This document shows, in pieces, positions 1-7,709 of a stretch of 15,638 nt of DNA (positions within the stretch are counted from its first letter, which is position 1; every line of letters begins with the position of its first letter). The DNA comes from Thermoflexales bacterium (lineage in GTDB: Bacteria; Chloroflexota; Anaerolineae; Fen-1058), in the NCBI GenBank assembly GCA_016931085.1, contig JAFGFO010000402.1:1-15638 (forward strand). The letters are read 5' to 3'. Position numbers and translations under genes: made by a program. The notes under the pieces are model-generated. The model did no database searches. It was not told the origin of the DNA and worked only from the letters and a program-made list of their open reading frames with translations.

Positions 1-32
1 AGACCCACTGAGGCTTTGAAAGGTTAAATCTT

Positions 33-70
33 CTCTGTGAAACTCCGTGCAAGCTCTGTGTAGCTCTGTG
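33..70. repeat. Short CTCTGTG-type tandem repeat cluster
   Basis: Four copies of CTCTGTG (one as CTCCGTG) start at 33, 43, 54 and 64, so the period is 10-11 bases. The cluster precedes the NACHT-HEAT gene. Similar CTCTGTG-rich strings occur as dispersed non-coding repeats in large bacterial genomes, as I recall. No ORF, promoter or RNA fold is evident here. Confidence 0.6.
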
Positions 71-216
71 ACCTGAGTAGTTACAAAGGCCGAACCAAAA
101 GCCCCCTCGATATAGACACCCTGCACCGATTGGCGTTTTTAGTCATGCCAGCCCCCGGTTTAGAGGCTGATTGGGCAGATAACCTTTTCACATCAAATGG
201 CACGTCTCTCTCATAT

Positions 217-3200
217 ATGTCAGATGAGTTAAAGCAGGCAATGGAGAGTCTTCGCCAAAAGACATCGGGGCCAATCTCTGTCCCCAAAATTCAAGTCTCC
301 ACCTTACTGGCCGAATACCAGCAAGCTACCGTGCGGCAAGCGCGCCAAGCACAACTGATTTTGGGCAACTGGGGCAACATCGACCAGGGTTACGTCCACT
401 CACGCCTTGAGCGCCCCCCTCAACCAGGCAAAGGCAAAGAAGAGAGCGACGCATTCTATGCCGACGAGCTTTTGCACCGAGAGCACGTTCACGCAGCCAT
501 CATTGCTCCGGCCGGCAGCGGCAAGTCTACGCTGTGGCGTCGCCTGACCGCGCTCCTGGCCAATGGAGTCACAGGTGACATAATCCCCATCCCCATCGAC
601 TGGAGCCAGGCACAAGATGCAAGCAGCGCAACAAGCTTATTGGAGATTGCCGTCCACGATGTCTGGCAGCAATGCCCTCAAGAACAACGCAACCCACTCG
701 CTTGTCATCTTCAAGACCGGCTTGAACAAGGCACGGCGGTAGCCCTCATCGACAATTGGGGTGGATTGCGCGCCTTGCCTGAGGAACTGGCCAATCAACT
801 CCAAGCGGCATTGAGTAAATGGCAGCGCCTTCTCATCTTTGGACGTTACGAGCCTGACTCGCGTGAGGTAGAGGTCGAGCCATGGATACTGACTCGTTTG
901 AACGACAAGGGAATATGCCGTTTTGTGCGAGCTTGGCCGCTGGTCACCGGTCACCAGCTTGACACGGAGGCGCTGCTCAACCAAGTGTTGATGTCCGAGC
1001 CATTGCGTGACCTGTCCAGCGTGCCCTTGTTTCTCGATCTGCTCTGTGCAGGATCTACTGGACGACAAACGCGACTCGTCGGACGATGGGCGCTGCTCAA
1101 CCAGGCATTGGATCATCTTGTAGCCAAAGAAATCAGGGATGATGTCGAAATACTGCGCTTTCGCGCTGCGTTGGCCAGGTTGGCATGGCATGGTTACCGG
1201 CAAGACCCCAGTGCCAACGTTCAATACACTTTTGACCTTGCCGAGATAGACGATTTATGGCGCGAAAAGTTTGGAGAGGATAGGAAAAGGTTCCTCGATC
1301 TCGCTTACAAACGCGGACTGCTGAGGCAAGCCAGTGGTGCTCGATTGGCTTTCCCGCATCTAGCGTTGCAAGCGGCTCTGGCGGCAGAAGAGTGGCTGCG
1401 CACCCCAGATCGGCTTGATACTCTGGAGCAGGTCAAGAGCAAATCGCCCTGGGCCGAGGTAATCGTGTTTGCAGCGGCAAGATTGGGATTAGACGGGCGA
1501 CTGACCGACCTCGACCAGTTCCTGGAACGGCTGTGCGATCCTGGCGGGAGCGATATCCTGGGAACAAACTGGCTGCTGGCAGGTCAGTGCCTGGCTGAGC
1601 TTGGCGAATCTACACGAGAACAGCTCGATCGAGTCGGCATAGGGGCGGATATTCGCCAGCACCTGGTTGCTTGGCTGAGCCAAGCCTACTGCTTCACGCT
1701 CCGCGACAGTGTTTGTGCCTTGCTGCCGTGGTTGCGGACATCAGCGTTGATCGATCAACTGGTTGAATCTGCCCAAGACCGGCGACAAGCAGACCTGGAT
1801 CGCTATGAAATGATCATGGCACTGGGAAAACTGGGAGGGGATACAGCCATCCAGGCGCTGAAGGCGATTGTTCTGGATAAGACGGAGCGACAGGATATCC
1901 GCGATCAGGCTGTTGAAGCCTTGGGATATACCAGGAATGCCGAGGTCGTTTCGTTCCTGAAGCAACTCCTTGACGATGAAGACTTGTGGAAGGCCATCGT
2001 GGATGCACTCGCCATTCATAATACCCCAGAGGCAACCCAAGCCCTGCTAACACAGTTGAGAGATGACAGGTCGTATGCCGGTTATGCCCTGCACAAACTG
2101 AGCAATCCAGCACTGCTGCCTGTATTCGAGCTAGCTATTTCCAACAGTACTCAGCCAGACGTGCACGTTCTTGCGGCTATTGCCAACATTGGCAGCGACC
2201 AAGCTGTGGAAATTCTCAAGCCGTTCCTTCATCATGAAGAAGCAGTGATCTTTGATCGTGCAACAAACCTACTGGGCGGGATGCAAACGCCCTCGTCGAG
2301 TCAAGCGTTATTGGAATTCGCAGAGGACGAGCAACAACCGCACGGACGACGATACGCCGCTCTTACCAAGTTGCCCCAGGAACCTGGTTTGTGGGATGCA
2401 AGCCGCGTGATAGATTTACTCCTGCAACCTGATTTGCTGCAAGACGCAGTGGACGATGGGGGTCAGAAGCCAAGCGAGCAAACGAACGATACATCAATGG
2501 CAGTAGCGGCCGGCGCGATAACGGCATTGAGACGAACCACAGATACAGACGCCCGCCTGCAGCTTGAGAAGGTTCTCAGAAAAGTTGGCGGCGGGAATAG
2601 ACAGTCAGTGGCCTATATCCTGGCTCACATGAGGCGGCGTGAGCTTGTTCCACTCCTATTTGAATTGACCCAAGATCCCGACCCTGCTATCCGCGACGAG
2701 GCCATCTATGGCCTTGGGATGTTGCATCAGGGCCTTGGAGCGCGGCATAGATGCGAGCTTGCCAACATAACCCGGAGCGAGTTGGTACACGCCTTGGAAA
2801 ATAAATGGCCCGCCAACCAGTTATGTTGGACACTCGGCGAGAGCAAGGATAAAGGCGCTGTATCCGTGCTTACACGTGCCCTTCAAAACCCCGGCCTGGC
2901 AGATTATGCTATCGAAGCGATGGGCAAGATTGGAGGGGCAGAAGCGACGACTGCGTTGGTGAACCAATGGCACGAGTGGGTAAAAGAAGGTGTTTTCGAG
3001 TCTGTGCGCGGCAGCTTTTTCAGGGCGTTGGCACAAAGTGGCGAGCCATCAGGTGTCCAAACAATAATAGAAATAGGGACCAGTTCTGATGACTATTTGC
3101 ACGGATATGAAGCTTTGAGGCACTTGCGGGACGTTTCAAACCCTGCCGCAGTGGGTGTCTTGACTCAGTCGCTCTCACATCCTGACGCCGACGTCCGTGA

Positions 3201-3891
3201 ATACGCGGCCGAAGCCCTGGGACATATTGGCGCTGCGGGATACAGCGAAGCAGAGAGAGCCATCCCCAAGCTAATCGAACTGGCGTCCCTGACGAGCGAC
3301 AAAGAGAAATGGGTGCAAGACGAAGCTGTTAGATCAATCGCAGAAAGATTCCAGGTCATCCGAGATCCATTGGCCGCAGAAGCCTTGCTCCAAGCAATTG
3401 GCAGTTCAGATGAAAACACGCGCCGGGTTGGGCTTGCTGGACTGAGAAAACTCGCCAGGAATTTTGTGACAGACGACGTTTTGAGATTGGTGGGACAGCT
3501 TGTCATCACTGAACCACCAGGTACGCCACTGTTCCGTGCAGCAGTGCAGACGCTGGTGGTCTTGGATCACGAACGAGCGGTTTACTTTTTGCTCGACCGG
3601 CTTCCCAGGCGCTGCTGGTCAGATCTGACGCCGGCAATTGCCCAGATTTTGAGCGGGACCGGCCGGCCGCAAGTAGTTCCCGTGATTTTGGATATATGTG
3701 ACGTATCTGCATGGCATTACCTGGCGCGAGTCGAATTCTTGTGCGAGCTTATCCAACATCGCCCACTCACCGATTCTGTTTTGTGCAGCCTTTGCTTTGC
3801 CTACAATATCCGCATATTGCCTGATTCATCTGTGGTGTTGCCCGATGGCAGAACCCTCTCATGCCAGGATGCTGTCAAGTGGCTGCGATAG
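217..3891 (+). CDS. NACHT-like STAND NTPase with C-terminal HEAT repeats
   Basis: This is a predicted cytoplasmic signal-transduction NTPase of the STAND class, about 1225 residues long. From the ATG at 217, residues 1-85 are helical and resemble the linker that precedes NACHT domains. A P-loop (APAGSGKST, Lys codon at 523) follows at about residue 97. The Walker B strand (ALIDNW, Asp codon at 751) ends in Gly-Gly where NACHT proteins have Asp-Glu. From about base 1790 to the end, repeated helical pairs such as IMALGKLGG, AVEALGY and AAEALGHIG identify HEAT/PBS-lyase-like repeats, the usual ligand-sensing part of STAND proteins. The frame is open from base 64, so TTG 130, ATG 145 and ATG 241 are alternative starts. 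None has a clear Shine-Dalgarno; 217 is chosen for its polar N-terminus. No separate effector domain is visible. Bacterial NACHT proteins often act in phage defence, but no neighbour supports that role here. Confidence 0.85.
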   Translation: MSDELKQAMESLRQKTSGPISVPKIQVSTLLAEYQQATVRQARQAQLILGNWGNIDQGYVHSRLERPPQPGKGKEESDAFYADELLHREHVHAAIIAPAGSGKSTLWRRLTALLANGVTGDIIPIPIDWSQAQDASSATSLLEIAVHDVWQQCPQEQRNPLACHLQDRLEQGTAVALIDNWGGLRALPEELANQLQAALSKWQRLLIFGRYEPDSREVEVEPWILTRLNDKGICRFVRAWPLVTGHQLDTEALLNQVLMSEPLRDLSSVPLFLDLLCAGSTGRQTRLVGRWALLNQALDHLVAKEIRDDVEILRFRAALARLAWHGYRQDPSANVQYTFDLAEIDDLWREKFGEDRKRFLDLAYKRGLLRQASGARLAFPHLALQAALAAEEWLRTPDRLDTLEQVKSKSPWAEVIVFAAARLGLDGRLTDLDQFLERLCDPGGSDILGTNWLLAGQCLAELGESTREQLDRVGIGADIRQHLVAWLSQAYCFTLRDSVCALLPWLRTSALIDQLVESAQDRRQADLDRYEMIMALGKLGGDTAIQALKAIVLDKTERQDIRDQAVEALGYTRNAEVVSFLKQLLDDEDLWKAIVDALAIHNTPEATQALLTQLRDDRSYAGYALHKLSNPALLPVFELAISNSTQPDVHVLAAIANIGSDQAVEILKPFLHHEEAVIFDRATNLLGGMQTPSSSQALLEFAEDEQQPHGRRYAALTKLPQEPGLWDASRVIDLLLQPDLLQDAVDDGGQKPSEQTNDTSMAVAAGAITALRRTTDTDARLQLEKVLRKVGGGNRQSVAYILAHMRRRELVPLLFELTQDPDPAIRDEAIYGLGMLHQGLGARHRCELANITRSELVHALENKWPANQLCWTLGESKDKGAVSVLTRALQNPGLADYAIEAMGKIGGAEATTALVNQWHEWVKEGVFESVRGSFFRALAQSGEPSGVQTIIEIGTSSDDYLHGYEALRHLRDVSNPAAVGVLTQSLSHPDADVREYAAEALGHIGAAGYSEAERAIPKLIELASLTSDKEKWVQDEAVRSIAERFQVIRDPLAAEALLQAIGSSDENTRRVGLAGLRKLARNFVTDDVLRLVGQLVITEPPGTPLFRAAVQTLVVLDHERAVYFLLDRLPRRCWSDLTPAIAQILSGTGRPQVVPVILDICDVSAWHYLARVEFLCELIQHRPLTDSVLCSLCFAYNIRILPDSSVVLPDGRTLSCQDAVKWLR

Positions 3892-3974
3892 GATGATCGA
3901 TCGAAGCCATGCCAACATGCCCCTCATTTTTCTTGGAAAGAAACCCATCATAGCTTTGCAAGTCACTACAGTGT

Positions 3975-3988
3975 TATGGCCGGCCATA
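3975..3988. promoter_or_regulatory. Perfect 14-bp palindrome, possible operator
   Basis: TATGGCCGGCCATA is its own reverse complement. It ends 13 bases before the proposed -35 box of the operon promoter. The position would suit a dimeric regulator, but a chance palindrome is possible, because GGCCGGCC-type words are common in GC-rich DNA. Confidence 0.3.
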
Positions 3989-4001
3989 GCGCCATAGCTT
4001 G

Positions 4002-4030
4002 TTGCTTGTCTGGCAAATGCATGCTACAAT
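4002..4030 (+). promoter_or_regulatory. Predicted sigma-70-type promoter of the surface operon
   Basis: The -35-like box TTGCTT (4002-4007) is weak, matching only TTG. It lies 17 bases from a -10 box TACAAT (4025-4030), which is preceded by TGC, an extended -10. Transcription would start near 4037, giving a leader of about 85 bases before the ATG at 4122. It is the best promoter seen in this gap. Confidence 0.5.
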
Positions 4031-4110
4031 CACCCTGGCTGCGGCGCATGCAGCGCCAATGACATTCATTGTGCAGGGAAAGGCCTTTTTAGCCATGGTT
4101 TGTGATCTGT

Positions 4111-4116
4111 AGGAGG
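4111..4116 (+). promoter_or_regulatory. Shine-Dalgarno for the transglutaminase-like gene
   Basis: AGGAGG lies 5 bases before the ATG at 4122. It fixes this start over the overlapping ATG at 4102 in another frame. Confidence 0.8.
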
Positions 4117-4121
4117 TTGTT

Positions 4122-7070
4122 ATGTCTACTTCACGTACTCGGCGCCGTGTTCGCGCCTATCGTCCCATCGCCCTGGCCCTCGTCGTCACCCTCGTCTGCT
4201 CGCTCGTCCCACCTGCAAGCTGGAGGCAAGCGCCTGGTAACAACACCGCTTACGCTTCTGACGTCGAATCTCTATCTCCCTCTTTCTATCCCCTTCACGA
4301 CGTTCGGGGACCAAGTCTGAACTCTCTATTTCTATCCGAACTCTCCGTCTCTCGCCTCCAATCCGCCTACACCCCGGCCGGGCTCGTATCCGGCACGCTG
4401 GTCATCACCTACACGATCACCAATCATCAGCCGCCGGCCATCACGCCCCAAGTGTCAGAGGGCGCTACCCTGACCGACGTGGTGAGGGCTATGCAGTCGG
4501 TGGACCCTGCCCGCGATCCCAACACCATCCGCAACGTGCTGCTGGTCAACTCGCCCGCGCCGGGCGTGACCTTCGTCTCTACCTTCCCGAAAGCTGGCAG
4601 CTTTCGGGAAGGTGGCCAGCACACCTGGAACCTGGGCGACATCCCACCCTTGGGCAGCCTGACCGTCACGCTGCTCGTGCAAGCGCCAGCGGCCATCACT
4701 GGGATCACTGCACTCGACGTTGGAGCGCGGGCGTGGGGCACGCTGCGCAATCGCCCGGTCAACGCGGGCGCATGCCAGGCTACTCTCACACCCGACACGC
4801 TCGGCGGGCAGCCGATGACCGAGTACCTGGCGCCCACCGTGGACGCCGACTATCGTGACGAGTACATCGCCCGGCTGGCCGGCCGGTTGTGCCCCAACCC
4901 GGTTGCCCAGGCCTTCCAATACGTCAAGACGCTGGGCTACGAAGCCTACAAGGGCTCGCTGCGCGGGGCGCGCGGGACGGAGTGGAGCCAGGCCGGCAAC
5001 GCGCTGGACAAATCCAGCCTGCTGGTAGCGACCCTGCGCGCCAACGGTGTGCCGGCCCGCTACCGCCAGGGGGAGCTTGGCATAACACGGACGCAAGAGC
5101 TGATCTTGTCGATGTTTCCCACCCAGCCCAGTGTCGTGGGCTACGTGCCGGAGGGGGCCGAGGTGTCCTACCCGGCTGACAACCCTCAGTTGCGGAAAGA
5201 AGCGCACGACCACTGGTGGGTGGAGGCCTACCAGGACGGCGCGTGGGTGGCGCTAGACCCCTCCTTCAGCTACGCCCAGCCTGGCCAGGTCTTTGCCACC
5301 CCCTCCCCCGTGCCGACGGGGGAGGGTTGGGGTGGGGGCGAAATCCCCGACGCCCTGCGCCACAAAGTCACCGTCACGCTCAAGACCGAGCGCTATGAAA
5401 TGCTGACCTACCTGATGTCCGGCTTTACCTACGCCGAGCCGTTGAGCTACACCTTCACCACCGCCGAGCTGGTCGGCCAGCCGCTCACACTCAAGCACCT
5501 GGTCAACACCCAACACCCGCCGTTTGGCTGCATGGTCGACGTGATCTGCTGGAAGCACCACACCTACGTCCCCTACCTGCGCGTGGGCGATCCGCAGGAC
5601 GGCGATAGCCGAAATCCGTGGGTCATCCAGGGCCACGCCTTCTGGGAGCTGCTGTCGAGCTATCCCTTTGGTCAGACGGTCGTGACCGCCGAGTGGCTGA
5701 TCTTTGACGTGCGGGACGCCGACGGCAACATCAAGACCTACACCCGCGAAATCGCCGACCGGATCGGGATCGACCGCCGCAACACCGAGCTCAAGATTCG
5801 CGGCATGCTGCCCGAGCTGATCACTTCGGAGGTGTTGGAGAAATTCGGCCCGGCAGCGCCCTCGCTGGTCAATGCCCTGGACAACCACACCATCTACTTC
5901 AACCCGTCGCTGATGTCGGCCGAGTACGCCGCGCACGTGGGGGAGAACCTGCTGGCGGCGGCCCCGCGCGTGCTGGAGGTGCAGGCGGTGGCGACGGGCC
6001 TGCCGGACATATGGAACGTGCTGCTGCGTGGGACTCGGCCCGACATCAGCGGCGCGCTCAAACTGGCCGAGGTGGCCGAATTGACCGAGGACACCACCCA
6101 GGCGTTCAACCGCGTGATGGGGGCGTCGTTCGTGGCCTTTTCGGACGCTGCTTCGCGTGACCTGGCTGAGACCGGCCTGGTGCGCGCCTATCCCGACTCG
6201 CCGCGCATCACGCTGGTGTCGATGGTCATCTCGCCGACGAGGGTGATGACCGAGGCTGTGCCGGTGCAGGTGATGGACTTGCTGTACGACAGCATCCGCG
6301 TGATCGCGTACCCGGGGCAGGTGAAAGGCGCAGAGTGGGTCTATCGCATGACGCGCGGAGTAAATGAGGCATTCCTGGAAAAGGAAGTGGGTGAGCGATT
6401 GACAACGCCGCCCCCTACCTTCCTGTTAATCTCCTCCGAAGAGGAAAAGAGTGAGATGAAATCAGCGGCAGGTGTGTTGGAGGCCGCCACAGCTCAACGC
6501 ATCCCGATGTTGTATGTGGATGCGAAGCGACTAGAGCCATTGGCCGATGCGCCGATATCTGAGCAAGCTAAGGCGCGCATTGTACAGGCTACGCAACGGG
6601 GCTACAATGTGCTGGTGCCAAAACGGATGGTAACGTGGAACGGGCGGCAGACGATCGCCTGGTGGCAGGTGGATCCCAAGACCGGCGAGGTGATGGATGT
6701 AGGCGAAGCTGGAACACATTTCCTGGTCATGGATGCGGCTGGGGGAATGTTGTTAATGACGTACCATGAGCAGAGAGAAACCCTTTTAAAGATTTACCGC
6801 AGACTGCTTTGGAAGACCGCGGTGGTCAAGACGTGGAGCTATTTCTGGATGACCGCCCTGCGAGACGAGGCCATCGGGACGCCTGTAGGGTTCTCGATAA
6901 TGGAGCAGCCTACTCCCCCTGATCACAGGGATGCCTACAAGGCAGCCTTCAAGAATACCAAGGATTACATGACAGAGACCCTATGGCCGCTCTTATCCAA
7001 GGCCATGACGGCCACGACGTTGTGTTTCGGGCAAAAAGATTGCGAAGCTGAGGAATTGAAGCTCTGGTGA
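4122..7070 (+). CDS. Secreted DUF11/transglutaminase-like protein lacking the catalytic Cys
   Basis: This 982-residue exported protein starts with an Arg-rich n-region and a hydrophobic stretch (residues 16-32), a signal peptide or anchor. Residues about 68-190 form a DUF11-like beta-sandwich (GTLVITYTITN, then HTWNLGDIPP). Residues about 240-382 match transglutaminase-like domains: GNALDKSSLL runs into LRANGVPARY, then DHWWVEAY (His364) and VALDPSF (Asp379). The Cys expected about 12 residues before Arg306 is Ala294, so protease or cross-linking activity is unlikely and a binding or scaffold role is inferred. The C-terminal half is not recognised apart from WWQVDPKTGE, a motif I associate with large transglutaminase-like proteins. 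Two repeat elements lie in frame (residues 154-164 and about 394-406). Base composition falls after about base 6350. It is the first gene of a tight three-gene operon. Confidence 0.85.
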   Translation: MSTSRTRRRVRAYRPIALALVVTLVCSLVPPASWRQAPGNNTAYASDVESLSPSFYPLHDVRGPSLNSLFLSELSVSRLQSAYTPAGLVSGTLVITYTITNHQPPAITPQVSEGATLTDVVRAMQSVDPARDPNTIRNVLLVNSPAPGVTFVSTFPKAGSFREGGQHTWNLGDIPPLGSLTVTLLVQAPAAITGITALDVGARAWGTLRNRPVNAGACQATLTPDTLGGQPMTEYLAPTVDADYRDEYIARLAGRLCPNPVAQAFQYVKTLGYEAYKGSLRGARGTEWSQAGNALDKSSLLVATLRANGVPARYRQGELGITRTQELILSMFPTQPSVVGYVPEGAEVSYPADNPQLRKEAHDHWWVEAYQDGAWVALDPSFSYAQPGQVFATPSPVPTGEGWGGGEIPDALRHKVTVTLKTERYEMLTYLMSGFTYAEPLSYTFTTAELVGQPLTLKHLVNTQHPPFGCMVDVICWKHHTYVPYLRVGDPQDGDSRNPWVIQGHAFWELLSSYPFGQTVVTAEWLIFDVRDADGNIKTYTREIADRIGIDRRNTELKIRGMLPELITSEVLEKFGPAAPSLVNALDNHTIYFNPSLMSAEYAAHVGENLLAAAPRVLEVQAVATGLPDIWNVLLRGTRPDISGALKLAEVAELTEDTTQAFNRVMGASFVAFSDAASRDLAETGLVRAYPDSPRITLVSMVISPTRVMTEAVPVQVMDLLYDSIRVIAYPGQVKGAEWVYRMTRGVNEAFLEKEVGERLTTPPPTFLLISSEEEKSEMKSAAGVLEAATAQRIPMLYVDAKRLEPLADAPISEQAKARIVQATQRGYNVLVPKRMVTWNGRQTIAWWQVDPKTGEVMDVGEAGTHFLVMDAAGGMLLMTYHEQRETLLKIYRRLLWKTAVVKTWSYFWMTALRDEAIGTPVGFSIMEQPTPPDHRDAYKAAFKNTKDYMTETLWPLLSKAMTATTLCFGQKDCEAEELKLW
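4581..4613. repeat. 33-bp perfect inverted repeat read in frame
   Basis: Two perfect 15-base arms (ACCTTCCCGAAAGCT and its complement) flank a 3-base loop, GGC. The element is exactly 11 codons long, begins on a codon boundary, and encodes TFPKAGSFREG inside the DUF11-like domain of the host gene. It looks like a small palindromic element inserted in a surface loop. Confidence 0.8.
5301..5338. repeat. G-rich hairpin and G-quadruplex-type element read in frame
   Basis: CCCTCCCCCG (5301-5310) pairs perfectly with CGGGGGAGGG (5317-5326) across a 6-base loop. Four G-runs at 5318-5338 with one- and two-base spacers fit a G-quadruplex pattern. The element encodes a Pro/Gly-rich linker (PSPVPTGEGWGGG) just after the transglutaminase-like domain. 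Confidence 0.75.
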
Positions 7071-7087
7071 GCCATGCTTGTAACAGC

Positions 7088-7092
7088 GAGGT
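7088..7092 (+). promoter_or_regulatory. Shine-Dalgarno for the small lipoprotein gene
   Basis: GAGGT lies 5 bases before the ATG at 7098, inside the 27-base gap after the upstream stop, so translation from the same transcript is likely. Confidence 0.6.
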
Positions 7093-7097
7093 AAAAG

Positions 7098-7688
7098 ATG
7101 AAACTCCAAGCGCACTACGGAATACTGGTTGTGGTAGGAATTGGCTTGGCGGCAATGGCGGCCTGTGCATCGCCGCCTACGGGCACCCCTATGGCGCCGC
7201 GGGCGACGGCGACACAGACGCCTGACAGCTCACGCCCAACGCCTACCGATATACCCTGGCCGACACGGCTGCCAACTTCTTATTTTTCTATCACCGTCGC
7301 GCTCACGACGACAGCCACCGATCTGCGCGTTGGTGACGTAGTCACCATGTTTCTCACCGTCACAAACACCGGCAAACTGTATTTCCATCGCCCCCACGGT
7401 AGTCTCACGATATTTCTAGAGGATGGCAAGACCTGGCAGCCTTCGTCTGATCCAATCCTGGAATTCGTAACGCCACGCGTGGTTGACTTCAAGCTCCCGG
7501 CCTATAACCTCAATCCTGGAGAATCCATTCGCGTCACCTTCGTCCTCCGCGCTGCACGGCCTGGAACGGTTATTGTAAGGGGAGGGAGCGGCGGTGAAGT
7601 GTACTATGTGCCGGCCGCCGTCGCAGCAACGCTCTCGGGTAGGTATGCTACCCCGTTTAAAGTTTACGTTTACCCGGCCAATCCATAA
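7098..7688 (+). CDS. Small lipoprotein with DUF11/CARDB-like beta-sandwich
   Basis: This is a 196-residue predicted lipoprotein. The signal peptide ends in a lipobox (MAAC, Cys23). A Pro/Thr-rich stretch (residues 24-60) resembles the tether that lifts a domain off the membrane. Residues about 64-195 form one beta-rich domain. Its pattern, VGDVVTMFLTVTNTGK, then LNPGESIRVTFVLRA, then PGTVIVRGG, matches the conserved-strand layout of DUF11/CARDB-type Ig-like folds. There are no catalytic motifs, and the only Cys is the lipid-attachment one. The gene sits 27 bases after the transglutaminase-like gene and 21 before the giant lipoprotein, so it is probably co-expressed with both. An accessory, adaptor or anchoring role is inferred. 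The exact family is not recognised. Confidence 0.8.
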   Translation: MKLQAHYGILVVVGIGLAAMAACASPPTGTPMAPRATATQTPDSSRPTPTDIPWPTRLPTSYFSITVALTTTATDLRVGDVVTMFLTVTNTGKLYFHRPHGSLTIFLEDGKTWQPSSDPILEFVTPRVVDFKLPAYNLNPGESIRVTFVLRAARPGTVIVRGGSGGEVYYVPAAVAATLSGRYATPFKVYVYPANP

Positions 7689-7697
7689 CATAAGTGT

Positions 7698-7706
7698 AGG
7701 AGGTGA
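7698..7706 (+). promoter_or_regulatory. Strong Shine-Dalgarno that decides a TTG start
   Basis: AGGAGGTGA sits immediately upstream of TTG 7710; its GGAGG core ends 6 bases before that codon. The first in-frame ATG (7767) has no such site and would remove most of the signal peptide, so TTG is preferred. Confidence 0.8.
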
Positions 7707-7709
7707 GAG

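Larger units (their letters stand above)
3892..4121. other. Intergenic region carrying the surface-operon promoter
   Basis: This 230-base gap separates the NACHT-HEAT gene from the surface-protein operon. It holds a 14-bp palindrome, a sigma-70-like promoter, a small GC hairpin near the expected transcript start (GGCGC at 4043-4047 pairing with GCGCC at 4053-4057) and a Shine-Dalgarno. No convincing stem plus T-run terminator for the upstream gene was found. Small ORFs across it look like shadows. Confidence 0.6.

Noticed and set aside
81..116. Promoter for the NACHT-HEAT gene (TTACAA and TATAGA boxes)
   Set aside because: The spacing is about 24 bases, too long for a sigma-70 promoter, and the -10 match is poor.
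4102..4320. Small + strand ORF starting before the transglutaminase-like gene
   Set aside because: AGGAGG lies after its ATG, not before it, and the 4122 frame has a proper signal peptide and known domains.
4581..4613. Palindrome as a rho-independent terminator
   Set aside because: It has no T-run after the stem and sits in the middle of an open gene.
4455..5213. 252-codon ORF on the minus strand
   Set aside because: It overlaps the DUF11 and transglutaminase-like coding sequence and contains the palindrome-derived peptide only because the palindrome reads alike on both strands.
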